Notes under the pieces: generated by a model
The model's database searches: none
Told to the model about the DNA's origin: nothing
The model's input: only the letters and a program-made list of their open reading frames with translations
From: TH1177 sp042138015
GTDB taxonomy: Archaea; Thermoproteota; Nitrososphaeria; Nitrososphaerales; Nitrososphaeraceae
Direction: 5' to 3'
Assembly (NCBI GenBank): GCA_042138015.1
Contig: JBHIVA010000031.1
Coordinates: forward strand, 1 to 25,450
Length of the DNA stretch: 25,450 bases
Translations under genes and position numbers: made by a program
Shown here: positions 16,042-23,718 of the stretch, one piece after another
How the letters are laid out: each line of letters starts with the position of its first letter
How positions within the stretch are numbered: position 1 is the stretch's first letter

Positions 16042-16509
16042 TTATGATATAGTTCTACTCTTTATAATTTCTTTTAAATTGTTCACTTGTTCATTAATTG
16101 GCATGTTCATATATTGAGCCCTGAATTCTATAAAGTCCTTGAGTGTTTCGTTATTAAGTACATCAAATTGCTTGACTACAGCATCATTAGCCAATATCTG
16201 TAACATATAGATGTTGATTAACATTTTCAATCCCTTCTTTAATAATCCTGCAATAGTCATATCATCCCTCGCTGCCAAAGGTATACCATTGTAACGGACA
16301 TTCCTCATTATTCTCAATACGTCATATGTACATTCTACCAATTCAGGCTTTAGTTTGACATGAATAACTGTGTTATTGTAACTTTGTTTATCATTTTTTG
16401 TTTGTCCTTTTCTATGTTTTGAATTGGAGTAATGTGTGTTATTAGCGATGCTATCAGTCTTTGTATCTTGTTTGTTGTCATGTTTTCGGCTTATTTTAGC
16501 GTTTTCCAT
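16042..16509 (-). CDS. accessory protein of unknown function, possible nucleic-acid-binding
   Basis: I choose the ATG at 16509 (MENAKISRKH), giving 155 aa. An ATG at 16566 would add 19 hydrophobic residues that look like translated AT-rich leader. The first 50 residues are very polar and basic (Lys, Asn, His, Gln). The remainder is predicted helical: VIHVKLKPELVECTYDVLRI, a charged loop ARDDMTIAGLLKKGLKMLI, then FIEFRAQYMN and VNNLKEIIKS. The small beta strand followed by helices could be a ribbon-helix-helix or helix-turn-helix variant, but I cannot assign it. Being next to an integrase suggests it arrived on a mobile element. Confidence 0.55.
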   Translation of the reverse strand: MENAKISRKHDNKQDTKTDSIANNTHYSNSKHRKGQTKNDKQSYNNTVIHVKLKPELVECTYDVLRIMRNVRYNGIPLAARDDMTIAGLLKKGLKMLINIYMLQILANDAVVKQFDVLNNETLKDFIEFRAQYMNMPINEQVNNLKEIIKSRTIS

Positions 16510-16985
16510 TATATATGAGTATAATAATAAACAACTATATAAACAAAAATAGAAGTCATTTATCACTATAGATAAATAATTTGTAAAGAAAAAATTAATG
16601 GTTGCAGACTTACTCTGTCATTATAGAAAATAGTTAAAAGTCTTTTTTTATTCAGAATATTTGGAATGGATGATAATGGTAATATTGAAGAATCATTTTC
16701 GTAAATTGTATTTAGATTGAGTGAAATATCAAAAGAAATTCTAAATATTTTGAGAAACTTGTTATAAATATGCATATTCAAAAATTACACCAAATATCTG
16801 CAATTCAAGGAGAATAAGATAATCCCATTGAACATTTAAAATAAATATTTTAACTTTCCAAAGTAATGCAATAGGTTTCTATTAATAAATACTAAATTCT
16901 AGACTGTAGTAGTATACCTACAACTGATTATTATAATCAATCAAATCAATTACAATACTATATTACTATAATTATTGTGGAGAAA
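16510..16985. other. AT-rich intergenic region
   Basis: A minus-strand frame of 71 codons (16566-16781) is open here, but its residue composition is what random AT-rich DNA gives and it has no recognisable pattern. The remaining part shows no RNA or repeat. I treat the whole gap as noncoding. Confidence 0.4.
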
Positions 16986-17855
16986 TTATAGAACCCCTTT
17001 TTTTACTATTTTGCTAAACTCTTTGTCCGACATATTGTTTCTTATCTCCATTAACTTTAAGGCATCATTTCCTACTAAATATCGTAGTTCTGATGATTGA
17101 TTTTTTGCTGACATAATTGCATTTAAAATGACCTTTGCTACTTCTATTGGAGGAGTGCCACTTTCAAATCTAGGAGTAAACCTTGAAATTCTTTTTTGTG
17201 TCATTTCACCATATGGTGAATTAGAATCAGTAGTTACTCTTTTTCCTACTTTTAAATTATTATTAAAATTAGTTTTGATTACTCCAGGTTCTATAATTAT
17301 AACCTTTATTCCAAATTGCGAAACTTCGTAAGCCATAGATTCAGATAATCCTTCTAATGCAAACTTTGAACTTACATATGCAGAAGTAAGTGGAAATCCT
17401 ATTTTACCAGCAACCGAGCTTACGTTTACTATAATACCATTTCTTTGTCTTCTCATCATTGGTAATACTGCTTGTGTAACTCTTATAACACCAAATACAT
17501 TAGTTTCAAATTGTTCTCTGAATTCCTCAACAGAAAGCTCCTCTAATGGTCCTACTAACGCATATCCTGCATTGTTAACTAAAACATCTATTCTTTCTTG
17601 TTCTGCTTTTATCGTTTGAATTGCTTTTTTAACTGATTTATCATTATTGACATCAAGTTGTAAAAATTCCAAAGATAGTTTTTCTCTTTTTTGTTTTAGA
17701 TTATCAATCGATTTAGATTTTTCAAGGTTACGCGTTGTTGCATAGGTGTAAAAGCCATTTCTAGCTAATAACAAAGAGGTTTCAAGTCCTATCCCAGAAG
17801 AACTACCAGTTACTATTGCAACTTTCTTCTTCTTGTTATTTTTGTCCCTATTCAT
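16986..17855 (-). CDS. short-chain dehydrogenase/reductase (classical SDR)
   Basis: This 289-aa NAD(P)-dependent oxidoreductase has the full classical SDR set. The cofactor loop is TGSSSGIG (16-23), the structural NNAG is at 94-97, the catalytic Ser147 lies in NVSSVAG, and Tyr160-x3-Lys164 lies in SAYVSSK. PGVIKT follows the active site. A Thr-Thr-Arg after the second strand (YATTRN) favours NADP(H) over NAD. The sequence resembles the subgroup that includes retinol/ketosteroid-type reductases (LSVEEFREQFETNVFG), but substrate is not predictable. The N-terminus has a Lys-rich extension. It stands alone within the accessory stretch. Confidence 0.9.
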   Translation of the reverse strand: MNRDKNNKKKKVAIVTGSSSGIGLETSLLLARNGFYTYATTRNLEKSKSIDNLKQKREKLSLEFLQLDVNNDKSVKKAIQTIKAEQERIDVLVNNAGYALVGPLEELSVEEFREQFETNVFGVIRVTQAVLPMMRRQRNGIIVNVSSVAGKIGFPLTSAYVSSKFALEGLSESMAYEVSQFGIKVIIIEPGVIKTNFNNNLKVGKRVTTDSNSPYGEMTQKRISRFTPRFESGTPPIEVAKVILNAIMSAKNQSSELRYLVGNDALKLMEIRNNMSDKEFSKIVKKGVL

Positions 17856-18145
17856 TTTATTATTTTATCTATCTCATTATCCTTTATCGTACCACTTTGT
17901 TAATACTTTTCATAAAATAGGTTTTATCAATAAAATTGCATCTTATATTATATCTCATTCGGTTATTGTCTAAATTATTTTATTATTGATTTTCATTTAA
18001 ATTTTCTGAAGATTCTATATTTTTAATTTTATATCCGACTCTCTTTTCGATGTATTCAAAAAAATAATTTGATAACCATAAATTTAATTTGAACAAACCT
18101 TGACATTTTTCATAATAGTTTAGAGATTATTGTTAAATTTGTTCA
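17856..18145. other. intergenic, no gene seen
   Basis: A/T-rich spacer holding the presumed SDR promoter on the minus strand and the 3' end region of the protease gene. No repeat or RNA gene is visible. Confidence 0.35.
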
Positions 18146-19033
18146 TTAATTTGTACACTCATAATATCCCTGAGATTCTTGGTCATCGCCAGTCAATCCA
18201 ACAAATTCTGCATATGTAGGAAATTCCTCTTTGGTATAGTAATATAACATTCCGTTCTGGTCAAGTGCTGTATATGCATCACAGTTTGAAACTTGTAACT
18301 GTCGTTCATCGACTCCATAAACTTCTACAAAAGGTGACAACAATCCCTGAATATTGTCGGAATGGTCCAATCCAAGAGCATGTCCAATCTCATGCAAGAT
18401 TGCATTGTAAGCTGTATATTTTCCAAAACCATATTGTTTCATCAATTCAGGGGTATATGTCGCACTCCATACTGTAATGTCAATATTGTGAATAACTTGG
18501 TATTTTCCATCAAGGGTGTATTTTATGATTGTATGTGCCATTATATACAAATCATCCAATCCAGAATCAATTTTTTCTTTGGCGTAATTATAATCACTAT
18601 CCATTTTTTCGCTTATTTTTATCATATTTTTATGACTTTTTTCTGGCGTAAATCGTATATCGGCTAAATCTCCATATTTATCTTCAGATTTCATCTTCAC
18701 CACAGCAAATGATATGATGTTATCCATCTTTTTCTGCCATTCATATAATGCTGCAACAACTAACGTTCTAAAAATTTTATTCTTGGAATCAATAGACACT
18801 GTAAGTATTCCATCATCAAGTTTTTCATTCCAGAAACAGCATACATCTATCTTCTCTGCAGCATTTGCTTGTTTGGTATCAAGGTTATCTATAGACAACA
18901 AAATAACAATTGTTACAAGTATAACAAAAAAAGCATAAGTTAAAACATTTTTAGGATTATCAGATGTTGAATATTTACTAGCCTGACTATATCTTACTAT
19001 AATAATTTCTATGAAATTATTGATAGTTTTCAA
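18146..19033 (-). CDS. membrane-anchored matrixin-like zinc metalloprotease
   Basis: This 295-aa protein has one transmembrane or signal segment (about 30-48, VLTYAFFVILVTIVILL), so the catalytic domain faces outward. The active site is HEIGHALGLDH (214-224), the metzincin HExxHxxGxxH consensus with catalytic Glu215. Upstream, IRFTP and IDITVWS correspond to the beta strands of matrixins. The usual Met-turn (IMYP) is replaced by GLLSPF (230-235), so the structural Met is missing or substituted by Leu. A Cys pair (65-66) and a C-terminal cysteine may form disulfides. Its target is unknown; cell-envelope or extracellular protein turnover is inferred. Confidence 0.82.
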   Translation of the reverse strand: MKTINNFIEIIIVRYSQASKYSTSDNPKNVLTYAFFVILVTIVILLSIDNLDTKQANAAEKIDVCCFWNEKLDDGILTVSIDSKNKIFRTLVVAALYEWQKKMDNIISFAVVKMKSEDKYGDLADIRFTPEKSHKNMIKISEKMDSDYNYAKEKIDSGLDDLYIMAHTIIKYTLDGKYQVIHNIDITVWSATYTPELMKQYGFGKYTAYNAILHEIGHALGLDHSDNIQGLLSPFVEVYGVDERQLQVSNCDAYTALDQNGMLYYYTKEEFPTYAEFVGLTGDDQESQGYYECTN

Positions 19034-19178
19034 TTATATCATAGATAGAATAAAGGAGCTATATTTCTATTGTTTTTTATTTCTATTTTTTAAAATATAA
19101 TATTGATAACAAAAACCTAATCGTCTGAAGTTCAAATAACATAATTCTTATTAATATAAACTCCCATCGAATAATAAG

Positions 19179-19421
19179 ATGAATATACTAAAATTAATCA
19201 TAACATTACCAATTATGATTAGTATAATAATAATGTCAGGAAATCATCCTCAAATCTATTCCGAAAAGGACGGTGACGATAAAGACTTGTCAGAATTTGA
19301 TGTGGAAAGTTTATGTGGAGCATCAGAGGACTATGAGACACATAAAGAACAGTGCGATAAACTTTACGATATGTTAGATGAAGGAAAAATAAAGGATGAC
19401 CCAGATTACGAATACGATTAA
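19179..19421 (+). CDS. small secreted acidic protein
   Basis: This 80-aa protein begins with a hydrophobic signal peptide (residues 3-20, ILKLIITLPIMISIIIM). The mature part is strongly acidic (Asp/Glu rich, ending DDPDYEYD) with two cysteines, at LCGASE and EQCDKL. It may bind metal ions or sit on the cell surface, but there is no family match I can name. It diverges from the protease gene, sharing a 145-bp spacer, and could be co-regulated with it. Confidence 0.6.
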   Translation: MNILKLIITLPIMISIIIMSGNHPQIYSEKDGDDKDLSEFDVESLCGASEDYETHKEQCDKLYDMLDEGKIKDDPDYEYD

Positions 19422-19659
19422 ATTCTTTTCATTCTAAATTCCACATTTTTTTGTTATAATTTTTATGTTTAAACCTATTTTAACATAATTATAATTTCTT
19501 TATATCCCAAAAAATTTTTTTTAATTAACATAATTATTATTTTAATCAATTTGGATTATAAAAAAATTGAGAAATTGAAATGAACAATTCTATTATGTTT
19601 AAATTGTAAGGTAAATTAAGAAAAACCTTAAATCTTTAATAAGATATATTACTAATAGA

Positions 19660-19734
19660 GTGGATAGAGTCCAAGACAAAGAAACCAGACATATAGTACA
19701 AGAATTCAAACAAGATTTGCAAATAGGAAGATAA
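19660..19734 (+). CDS. possible microprotein, 24 aa
   Basis: A GTG-initiated frame reads VDRVQDKETRHIVQEFKQDL and four more residues, a charged amphipathic helix. An A/T-rich TATA-like block (TTTAATAAGATATATTA) lies about 15-30 nt upstream. The next small frame begins 5 bp after its stop, which suggests a compact transcription unit. The length is too short for certainty. Confidence 0.3.
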   Translation: MDRVQDKETRHIVQEFKQDLQIGR

Positions 19735-19739
19735 AGAAA

Positions 19740-19844
19740 ATGAATTTTAATTGTTGTGCTATAACCAAATCAATACTATTATTCTTTGTAGCACCATACT
19801 TGACACTAAAAGCGGTATTCTATTTATTAGGAATTGATTTTTAA
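19740..19844 (+). CDS. possible small membrane protein, 34 aa
   Basis: ATG-initiated frame with a single hydrophobic helix (SILLFFVAPYLTLKAVFYLL) and two adjacent cysteines near the N-terminus. GGAAGATAAAGAAA precedes the start and may act as ribosome binding site. Its end overlaps the next small frame by 11 bp. Unrecognised. Confidence 0.35.
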   Translation: MNFNCCAITKSILLFFVAPYLTLKAVFYLLGIDF

Positions 19845-20007
19845 AAAACTAACAAAAACCAATTTTATTAAAAAAGTAATAGCAAAAAGTAAATTTCCAA
19901 AAATTAAAATAGACTATGAAATTTTTTTCAGACCATCGGCTTTTGAAACAGCTATACAATATTACCTTGTATTGGCAAAAATTTTCACATGGAAAAGAGC
20001 TAAATAA
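19834..20007 (+). CDS. possible small basic protein, 57 aa
   Basis: A TTG start preceded by TTAGGAA gives 57 residues, very basic at the front (FKKLTKTNFIKKVIAKSKF) and with an amphipathic or membrane-peripheral end (AIQYYLVLAKIFTWKRAK). It overlaps the preceding small frame by 11 bp, an arrangement typical of coupled translation. The aromatic, non-random composition and the KIDYEIFFRPSAFE middle argue for real coding. Function unknown. Confidence 0.4.
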   Translation: MIFKKLTKTNFIKKVIAKSKFPKIKIDYEIFFRPSAFETAIQYYLVLAKIFTWKRAK

Positions 20008-20092
20008 AATTAAATTTTTCATAAATAAAAAAGGGAATCGAATCCTTTAATAGAAAATACTTTTTATCAATACAGATATACATACAAATCAG

Positions 20093-20473
20093 TTGAAAAC
20101 AGTTCACTATTCAATCATAGGCATCTCAATAGTTATAATAATTGTCTTATTCTTTATTTTAAAGGAACAGGCTAAAAAACCATACTCATTAGAAATTGAT
20201 GCTATCAAAGATAAAACAGATATCTCAGGTACTATGTACAGAGTTAGAATAACCAATACAGGAACCAATGCTCTTACAGGACTAGAGGTAAATCTTGGAA
20301 AAGACGATATTCAAAACATGGATTTATTGGAACCTGGACAATCTTTTTTCTTTTATCCTAAACCAGAAACCAATACGACTATTGTAAAAGTTACAACTAG
20401 TGAAGGAATAGAAAAACAGAGTGATTACCGTTCTCCATTAAAAGGATTAGGATTACCTGGGAGTGGCAGATAA
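20093..20473 (+). CDS. membrane-anchored protein with extracytoplasmic Ig-like domain
   Basis: This 126-aa protein starts at TTG 20093 and begins KTVHYSIIGISIVIIIVLFF, a single membrane anchor. After a short basic linker (KEQAKKP) comes a beta-rich domain. YSLEIDAIKDKTDISGTMY, VRITNTGTNALTGLEVNLG and LEPGQSFFFYP give the alternating pattern of CARDB/Ig-like domains found on archaeal surface proteins. Such short anchored domains are common in Nitrososphaerales; partner and function are unknown. A hairpin-bearing intergenic element follows its stop. Confidence 0.65.
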   Translation: MKTVHYSIIGISIVIIIVLFFILKEQAKKPYSLEIDAIKDKTDISGTMYRVRITNTGTNALTGLEVNLGKDDIQNMDLLEPGQSFFFYPKPETNTTIVKVTTSEGIEKQSDYRSPLKGLGLPGSGR

Positions 20474-20503
20474 TGAAATGTAAAGATATCTTTGAATATA
20501 ATA

Positions 20504-20578
20504 TAAGAACATGACAGAATCATCCGTCTGTCGAATCGAGCATTCGAATCACCGGCGAGTTAATCACTTTTAATTTCT
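20504..20578 (+). repeat. 75-nt intergenic element, copy A
   Basis: This sequence and 21154-21228 share the same first 14 bases (TAAGAACATGACAG), several matching short blocks in register (GTCT, GAA, CAT, AATC), and the same end (TTTAATTTCT). Copy A contains a 6-bp hairpin GACAGA/TCTGTC and a second CGAAT/ATTCG hairpin, the latter within TTCGAATC, which resembles a tRNA T loop. It is GC-richer than its flanks and may be a degraded tRNA, a small RNA or a terminator. Confidence 0.5.
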
Positions 20579-20623
20579 AAAATTTTAAAAAATATTTTTT
20601 ATTATGGTGTTTATTAACTTGTT

Positions 20624-21082
20624 ATGGCTACAATTCCATTATTTGAAGCAGCAGGAGTAGATTTCCTCTTTATTCTTGCTATATATTATACAGGTGCTTT
20701 AATTGTCTCTACTATTTTACTAATAATAACTATTAAAAAGAATAGATTTGAAGGGGAATATCAGTTATATTCTAGAATTTTAGATGCTAGAACTAAACTT
20801 CAAAACACTGAAGTATTTATTAATATGGCTAAAGAGAGCTCACTTTATGCTGAGAGATTTACGTTAGTTGAGCCCGCAGAATATTATACTATTATATCAT
20901 TAATAGATACAATAGAATTCATTTATAGAATTAACAAAAAGAAAATGATAGATAAAGAACTATGGCAAAGATGGGAATATCATGCAAAAAGTATGATGAC
21001 AATTCCAAAATTCAAGAAAGTATGGTCAGTAACAAAAAAGTTTCATACTCATGATTTTGTTAACTTTATGGATGCCTCATAA
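20624..21082 (+). CDS. small membrane protein of unknown function (DUF4760-like)
   Basis: This 152-aa protein has one N-terminal hydrophobic helix (about 13-38, FLFILAIYYTGALIVSTILLI) followed by a cytoplasmic, mostly helical domain with many aromatic residues (EYQLYSRILDARTKL, LIDTIEFIYRIN, DKELWQRWEYH, IPKFKKVWS). The pattern recalls the DUF4760-type single-TM proteins found in many prokaryotes, but I cannot confirm membership. It lies between the two related 75-nt elements. Confidence 0.6.
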   Translation: MATIPLFEAAGVDFLFILAIYYTGALIVSTILLIITIKKNRFEGEYQLYSRILDARTKLQNTEVFINMAKESSLYAERFTLVEPAEYYTIISLIDTIEFIYRINKKKMIDKELWQRWEYHAKSMMTIPKFKKVWSVTKKFHTHDFVNFMDAS

Positions 21083-21153
21083 CATTTAGAAATATTATTT
21101 CTATAAAGATAAGTTTCTGATTATAAAAACCAAATATACCTTTACCTATTATT

Positions 21154-21228
21154 TAAGAACATGACAGGGTCAATTGTCTCTTGAACTGACCATGTCAATC
21201 CCGCAAAGTCCATAACCTTTAATTTCTT
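21154..21228 (+). repeat. 75-nt intergenic element, copy B, with tRNA-Ala-like end
   Basis: Homologous to 20504-20578. Copy B forms a two-part stem, TGACA/TGTCA and GGTCA/TGACC, around a 14-base loop. At 21197-21212 it reads AATCCCGCAAAGTCCA, matching the last 16 bases of the tRNA-Ala gene (14581-14596) at all but two positions. It may therefore be a decayed tRNA 3' end or att site. Confidence 0.5.
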
Positions 21229-21363
21229 AATTTCTTATTTTAAAAATCTGGGCGAAATTACGATATTCAAATATGAGCTCTTATTCATAAGATTATCTCG
21301 CTTTTTTAGTTCATATGAGATTAACACACAAAATTTTAATTATTAATATTATTATAAAGTTAT

Positions 21364-21540
21364 ATGCCAATAGTAACAGTATCAATGTATAGTGGCAGAA
21401 CACAGAAAGAAAAAGATAGGCTAGCAGAAGCAATAACTGATAGCATAGTCAAGATATTGCAAGTAAAAAGAGAAGAGGTTGTAATAGTTTTTCAAGAAAC
21501 GCCCCATGGGAATTGGTATGCTTCGGGTATTAGACTATAA
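21364..21540 (+). CDS. 4-oxalocrotonate tautomerase family protein
   Basis: This 58-aa protein is of the size and form of the tautomerase family. The initiator Met is followed by Pro (MPIVTVSMYSGRT), the N-terminal catalytic proline exposed after Met removal. KEKDRLAEAITDSIVKIL is the single helix, and EEVVIVFQETPHGNWYASG the second strand with the usual final turn. These small enzymes form hexamers and catalyse keto-enol or related reactions; the physiological substrate is unknown. The downstream Arg at GIRL and a possible catalytic Arg at position 12 (SGR) fit the family. Confidence 0.88.
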   Translation: MPIVTVSMYSGRTQKEKDRLAEAITDSIVKILQVKREEVVIVFQETPHGNWYASGIRL

Positions 21541-21764
21541 ATGACTTTATTATATTTCAATATACTTGCATAAAATGGAATAAAATAAAATAAAAATTTG
21601 TTCTACATTAATTAAAATTGATGATATGTGTGAGGTACTATACACTTCTTAACAATAGTAAAATAACCTAATTTTAACGAATAAAATAAAAATCTTATAT
21701 TAACAGCAAAATTGTTGAAAAGATTTTTTTTCTGAAATCTATAATGAGAAGTACTTCTTGTTTC

Positions 21765-22299
21765 TTAACTTTTATATTTTAGATTATTTTTGCAAAACGA
21801 ACAAAATACTCTTCCTTTAAAATCAGTATCATATAGTGAATTACTAAAATACATAACACATCTTTTATTATCACAGTGAGGCAAATTAAAAGTGTCCAAG
21901 TTCAAGTATAGCTACTTTTACTATTCTCTCACGGAACAAAAATTCATCAGGTTTAAGGCCATAGAATTCTCTTAATCTAGGAAGATACACTACTGCTATT
22001 CTACCGCCTCTGTACGCTTCTCCCAATACAAAATTCAAGTCATATGAATAAGCATCCCTATCACAGATAAGTAAAATCTTCATTCTTTTTGTTGGTTTTA
22101 TTTTATTAAAAAGCGAGTGTAATAAGTCCGGTGATTTAAGCTGGTCTCTACCTTTGTCAATAAAAATTTGAATATTAAATTTTAATGTATGACCGATAGT
22201 AACATTTGAACCTCTAAATTCATTTGATATAGCACCATGTAATAAATTCAAAATATCATTATCAATATCTGTATGAAGAGGATGTATAATAATCTGTAT
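21765..22299 (-). pseudogene. amzA: archaemetzincin-like zinc protease, broken
   Basis: The reading FNIQIFIDKGRDQ, LLICDRDAYSYDLNFVLGEA, VVYLPRLREFYGL and LFRERIVKVAI matches archaemetzincins up to the active site. There the protein reads LELGHF and stops. After a frame change, NLPHCDNKRCVMYF and a CSFC pair continue to a stop at 21765. The family motif is HExxHxxGxxHCx4CxM then CxxC. Three lesions are visible: the first zinc His is Leu (CTT for CAT). Two bases are missing between GGACAC and TTTT (an AC unit lost). The natural start before QIIIHPLHTD is ATA at 22297-22299. A TTG at 22251 would only make a truncated product. Confidence 0.8.
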
Positions 22300-22393
22300 A
22301 TATTGGTAATAATATTATTCGTTCAATGATTTAAAATAATAATCAAAATATATCCTAAAGTTAACTCTGATTATGAATTTCTACTTTCAATAG

Positions 22394-22531
22394 TTATCTA
22401 TCAAAAACTAATTCTTTCTTTTTTAATTCATCTTCTACTTTTCTATAATCATAAAAGAATTGTATTACCAGAGCTGTAGTAGTTATCAATAACCCACTTA
22501 CAAGAGCTAGCATCATGAAATCACATCCCAT
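22394..22531 (-). CDS. small single-TM protein, 45 aa
   Basis: The ATG at 22531 opens a 45-aa frame: MGCDFM, a hydrophobic helix MLALVSGLLITTTALVIQFF, then a charged tail DYRKVEDELKKKELVFDR. The clean membrane-plus-charged-tail plan suggests a genuine small inner-membrane protein. No family recognised. Confidence 0.5.
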   Translation of the reverse strand: MGCDFMMLALVSGLLITTTALVIQFFYDYRKVEDELKKKELVFDR

Positions 22532-22698
22532 GTTATATTTTATATAATATACGCTTTCGACATATTTTAATTTATTTCTTCTTGCTATTTTGAATACATG
22601 TAAAATTCTTTACTCTTATTGTCTAGGAGGGATGGTTAAAAATACTAAAGACATATTATATAAAATAACGATATTATGTATAGTGATAGATAGAGATA

Positions 22699-22893
22699 AT
22701 GAGAAAAGGTCAAAAATTAATAAAAACAGTTTTTCATAAATTCTATTCTGGTAGTCGAGAAGATGCAGCACAATTTTTCAATCCGTTCAATCTCAAACTG
22801 TTGGATGAACAAGTTATAAGGTTAGTAATTGGTCATATTCATGATATGTCAGATGAAGAATTTGATAAAATAATATTGTCAGACATAAACTAG
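22699..22893 (+). CDS. small conserved-looking protein, 64 aa
   Basis: ATG-initiated, basic at the front (RKGQKLIKTVFHKFYSGSRE) and acidic and helical at the back (VIGHIHDMSDEEFDKIIL). No signal peptide, membrane segment or metal motif. The balanced composition and higher GC than the flanks support coding. Function unknown. Confidence 0.5.
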   Translation: MRKGQKLIKTVFHKFYSGSREDAAQFFNPFNLKLLDEQVIRLVIGHIHDMSDEEFDKIILSDIN

Positions 22894-22990
22894 TCCTAAT
22901 AATTTTATTTTTAAACCAGTATTTATGATATATTTCTATCATCTCTATTCTATAAATCAAATCAAGAACTAAAAATAAAAAAATAGTATA

Positions 22991-23101
22991 TTAAGCACTT
23001 CCTACATGTTCTTGATTCATATGCTTATGAAGTTCATGTTCAGAGTCAAATGATTCACCACACTCTTCACATTTATTGACTTTTTCTGATGACATTAACA
23101 T
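22991..23101 (-). CDS. C2H2 zinc-finger microprotein, 36 aa
   Basis: A single classical finger: Cys11-x2-Cys14-x12-His27-x4-His32, with the conserved hydrophobic Phe18 and Leu24 (CEECGESFDSEHELHKHMNQ). The start may be either ATG at 23101 or ATG at 23095 (third residue). Single-finger C2H2 microproteins are widespread in archaea and bind DNA, RNA or protein. The fit to the consensus is exact despite the short length. Confidence 0.7.
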   Translation of the reverse strand: MLMSSEKVNKCEECGESFDSEHELHKHMNQEHVGSA

Positions 23102-23314
23102 AATAATAGACAGTCATTCATTTATTAATTTCTAATTTTCTTCTATGAGTGATTCTTTAATGTACTTTTATTTCAAATTCAGAATTTTGAAGATTTGTAT
23201 TTATCAAATCAAGAATAACTGTTAGGATATTCAGATAATCTCTTTTAAAATGAAAATGAAAATGAAAAATTATTTATTTTTTCCATCAATTGTTTTATAA
23301 CGAATTCAATGCAT
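23102..23314. other. intergenic with short ATGAAA repeats
   Basis: AT-rich spacer with a run of AAAATGA units around 23249-23270 and a T-rich region. No gene seen. Confidence 0.35.
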
Positions 23315-23638
23315 CTATTCTTTGAATTTACGATATTGTGCTATTAAATTATTACAGAGCTTACATTTGTACTCTCCTTTTTCTACTAACACAACTCCCT
23401 CACCTACTTCTTCATTTGGATTATCATATTCTATTTGAGGAGAACCGGGATATTCTTTTGCGCATTTTTTACAATAATATCTTGAAAATCTCTTCTGGTC
23501 TAACCTTCCTATATTTCCGAAGAATAAGTGTGGTACTCCTAGATTGAATTTTAATTCTTCCTCTTCTGTAAGATTAACAAAAGCATAACCACCTGAACCT
23601 AATACCTTCTTTTCTTCTAAATCCTCATATTTGGTCAA
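23315..23638 (-). CDS. zinc-ribbon protein of unknown function
   Basis: This 107-aa protein has two CxxC knuckles: Cys56-x2-Cys59 (YYCKKCAKEYPGSP) and Cys92-x2-Cys95 (YKCKLCNNLI), a treble-clef or zinc-ribbon arrangement separated by an acidic segment (NPNEEVGEGVV). The N-terminal half has GSGGYAFVNLTEEEE and GVPHLFFGNIGRLDQKR. I recall no named family. Probable cytoplasmic nucleic-acid or protein adaptor by inference only. Confidence 0.65.
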   Translation of the reverse strand: MTKYEDLEEKKVLGSGGYAFVNLTEEEELKFNLGVPHLFFGNIGRLDQKRFSRYYCKKCAKEYPGSPQIEYDNPNEEVGEGVVLVEKGEYKCKLCNNLIAQYRKFKE

Positions 23639-23718
23639 ATATATCCATAACTATACATTAAGATATTTTTATTATTTATTTATTAAATTAGGATTAAGTA
23701 GTTCCTTCTAAATCAACT

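Noticed and set aside
16566..16781. Minus-strand 71-codon frame
   Set aside because: Composition fits random AT-rich translation, with no motif, no ribosome binding site and no sensible neighbour relation.
18265..18938. Several plus-strand frames opposite the matrixin gene
   Set aside because: They are antisense to a gene with an intact catalytic motif and show no features of their own.
22297..22299. ATA considered as a genuine start codon for the archaemetzincin gene
   Set aside because: ATA is not a normal archaeal start and the gene already carries two further lesions, so start-codon loss is the simpler reading.
23249..23272. Short AAAATG-type tandem units, considered as a CRISPR or satellite
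   Set aside because: The units are only about six bases long with no spacers, so this is simple low-complexity DNA.
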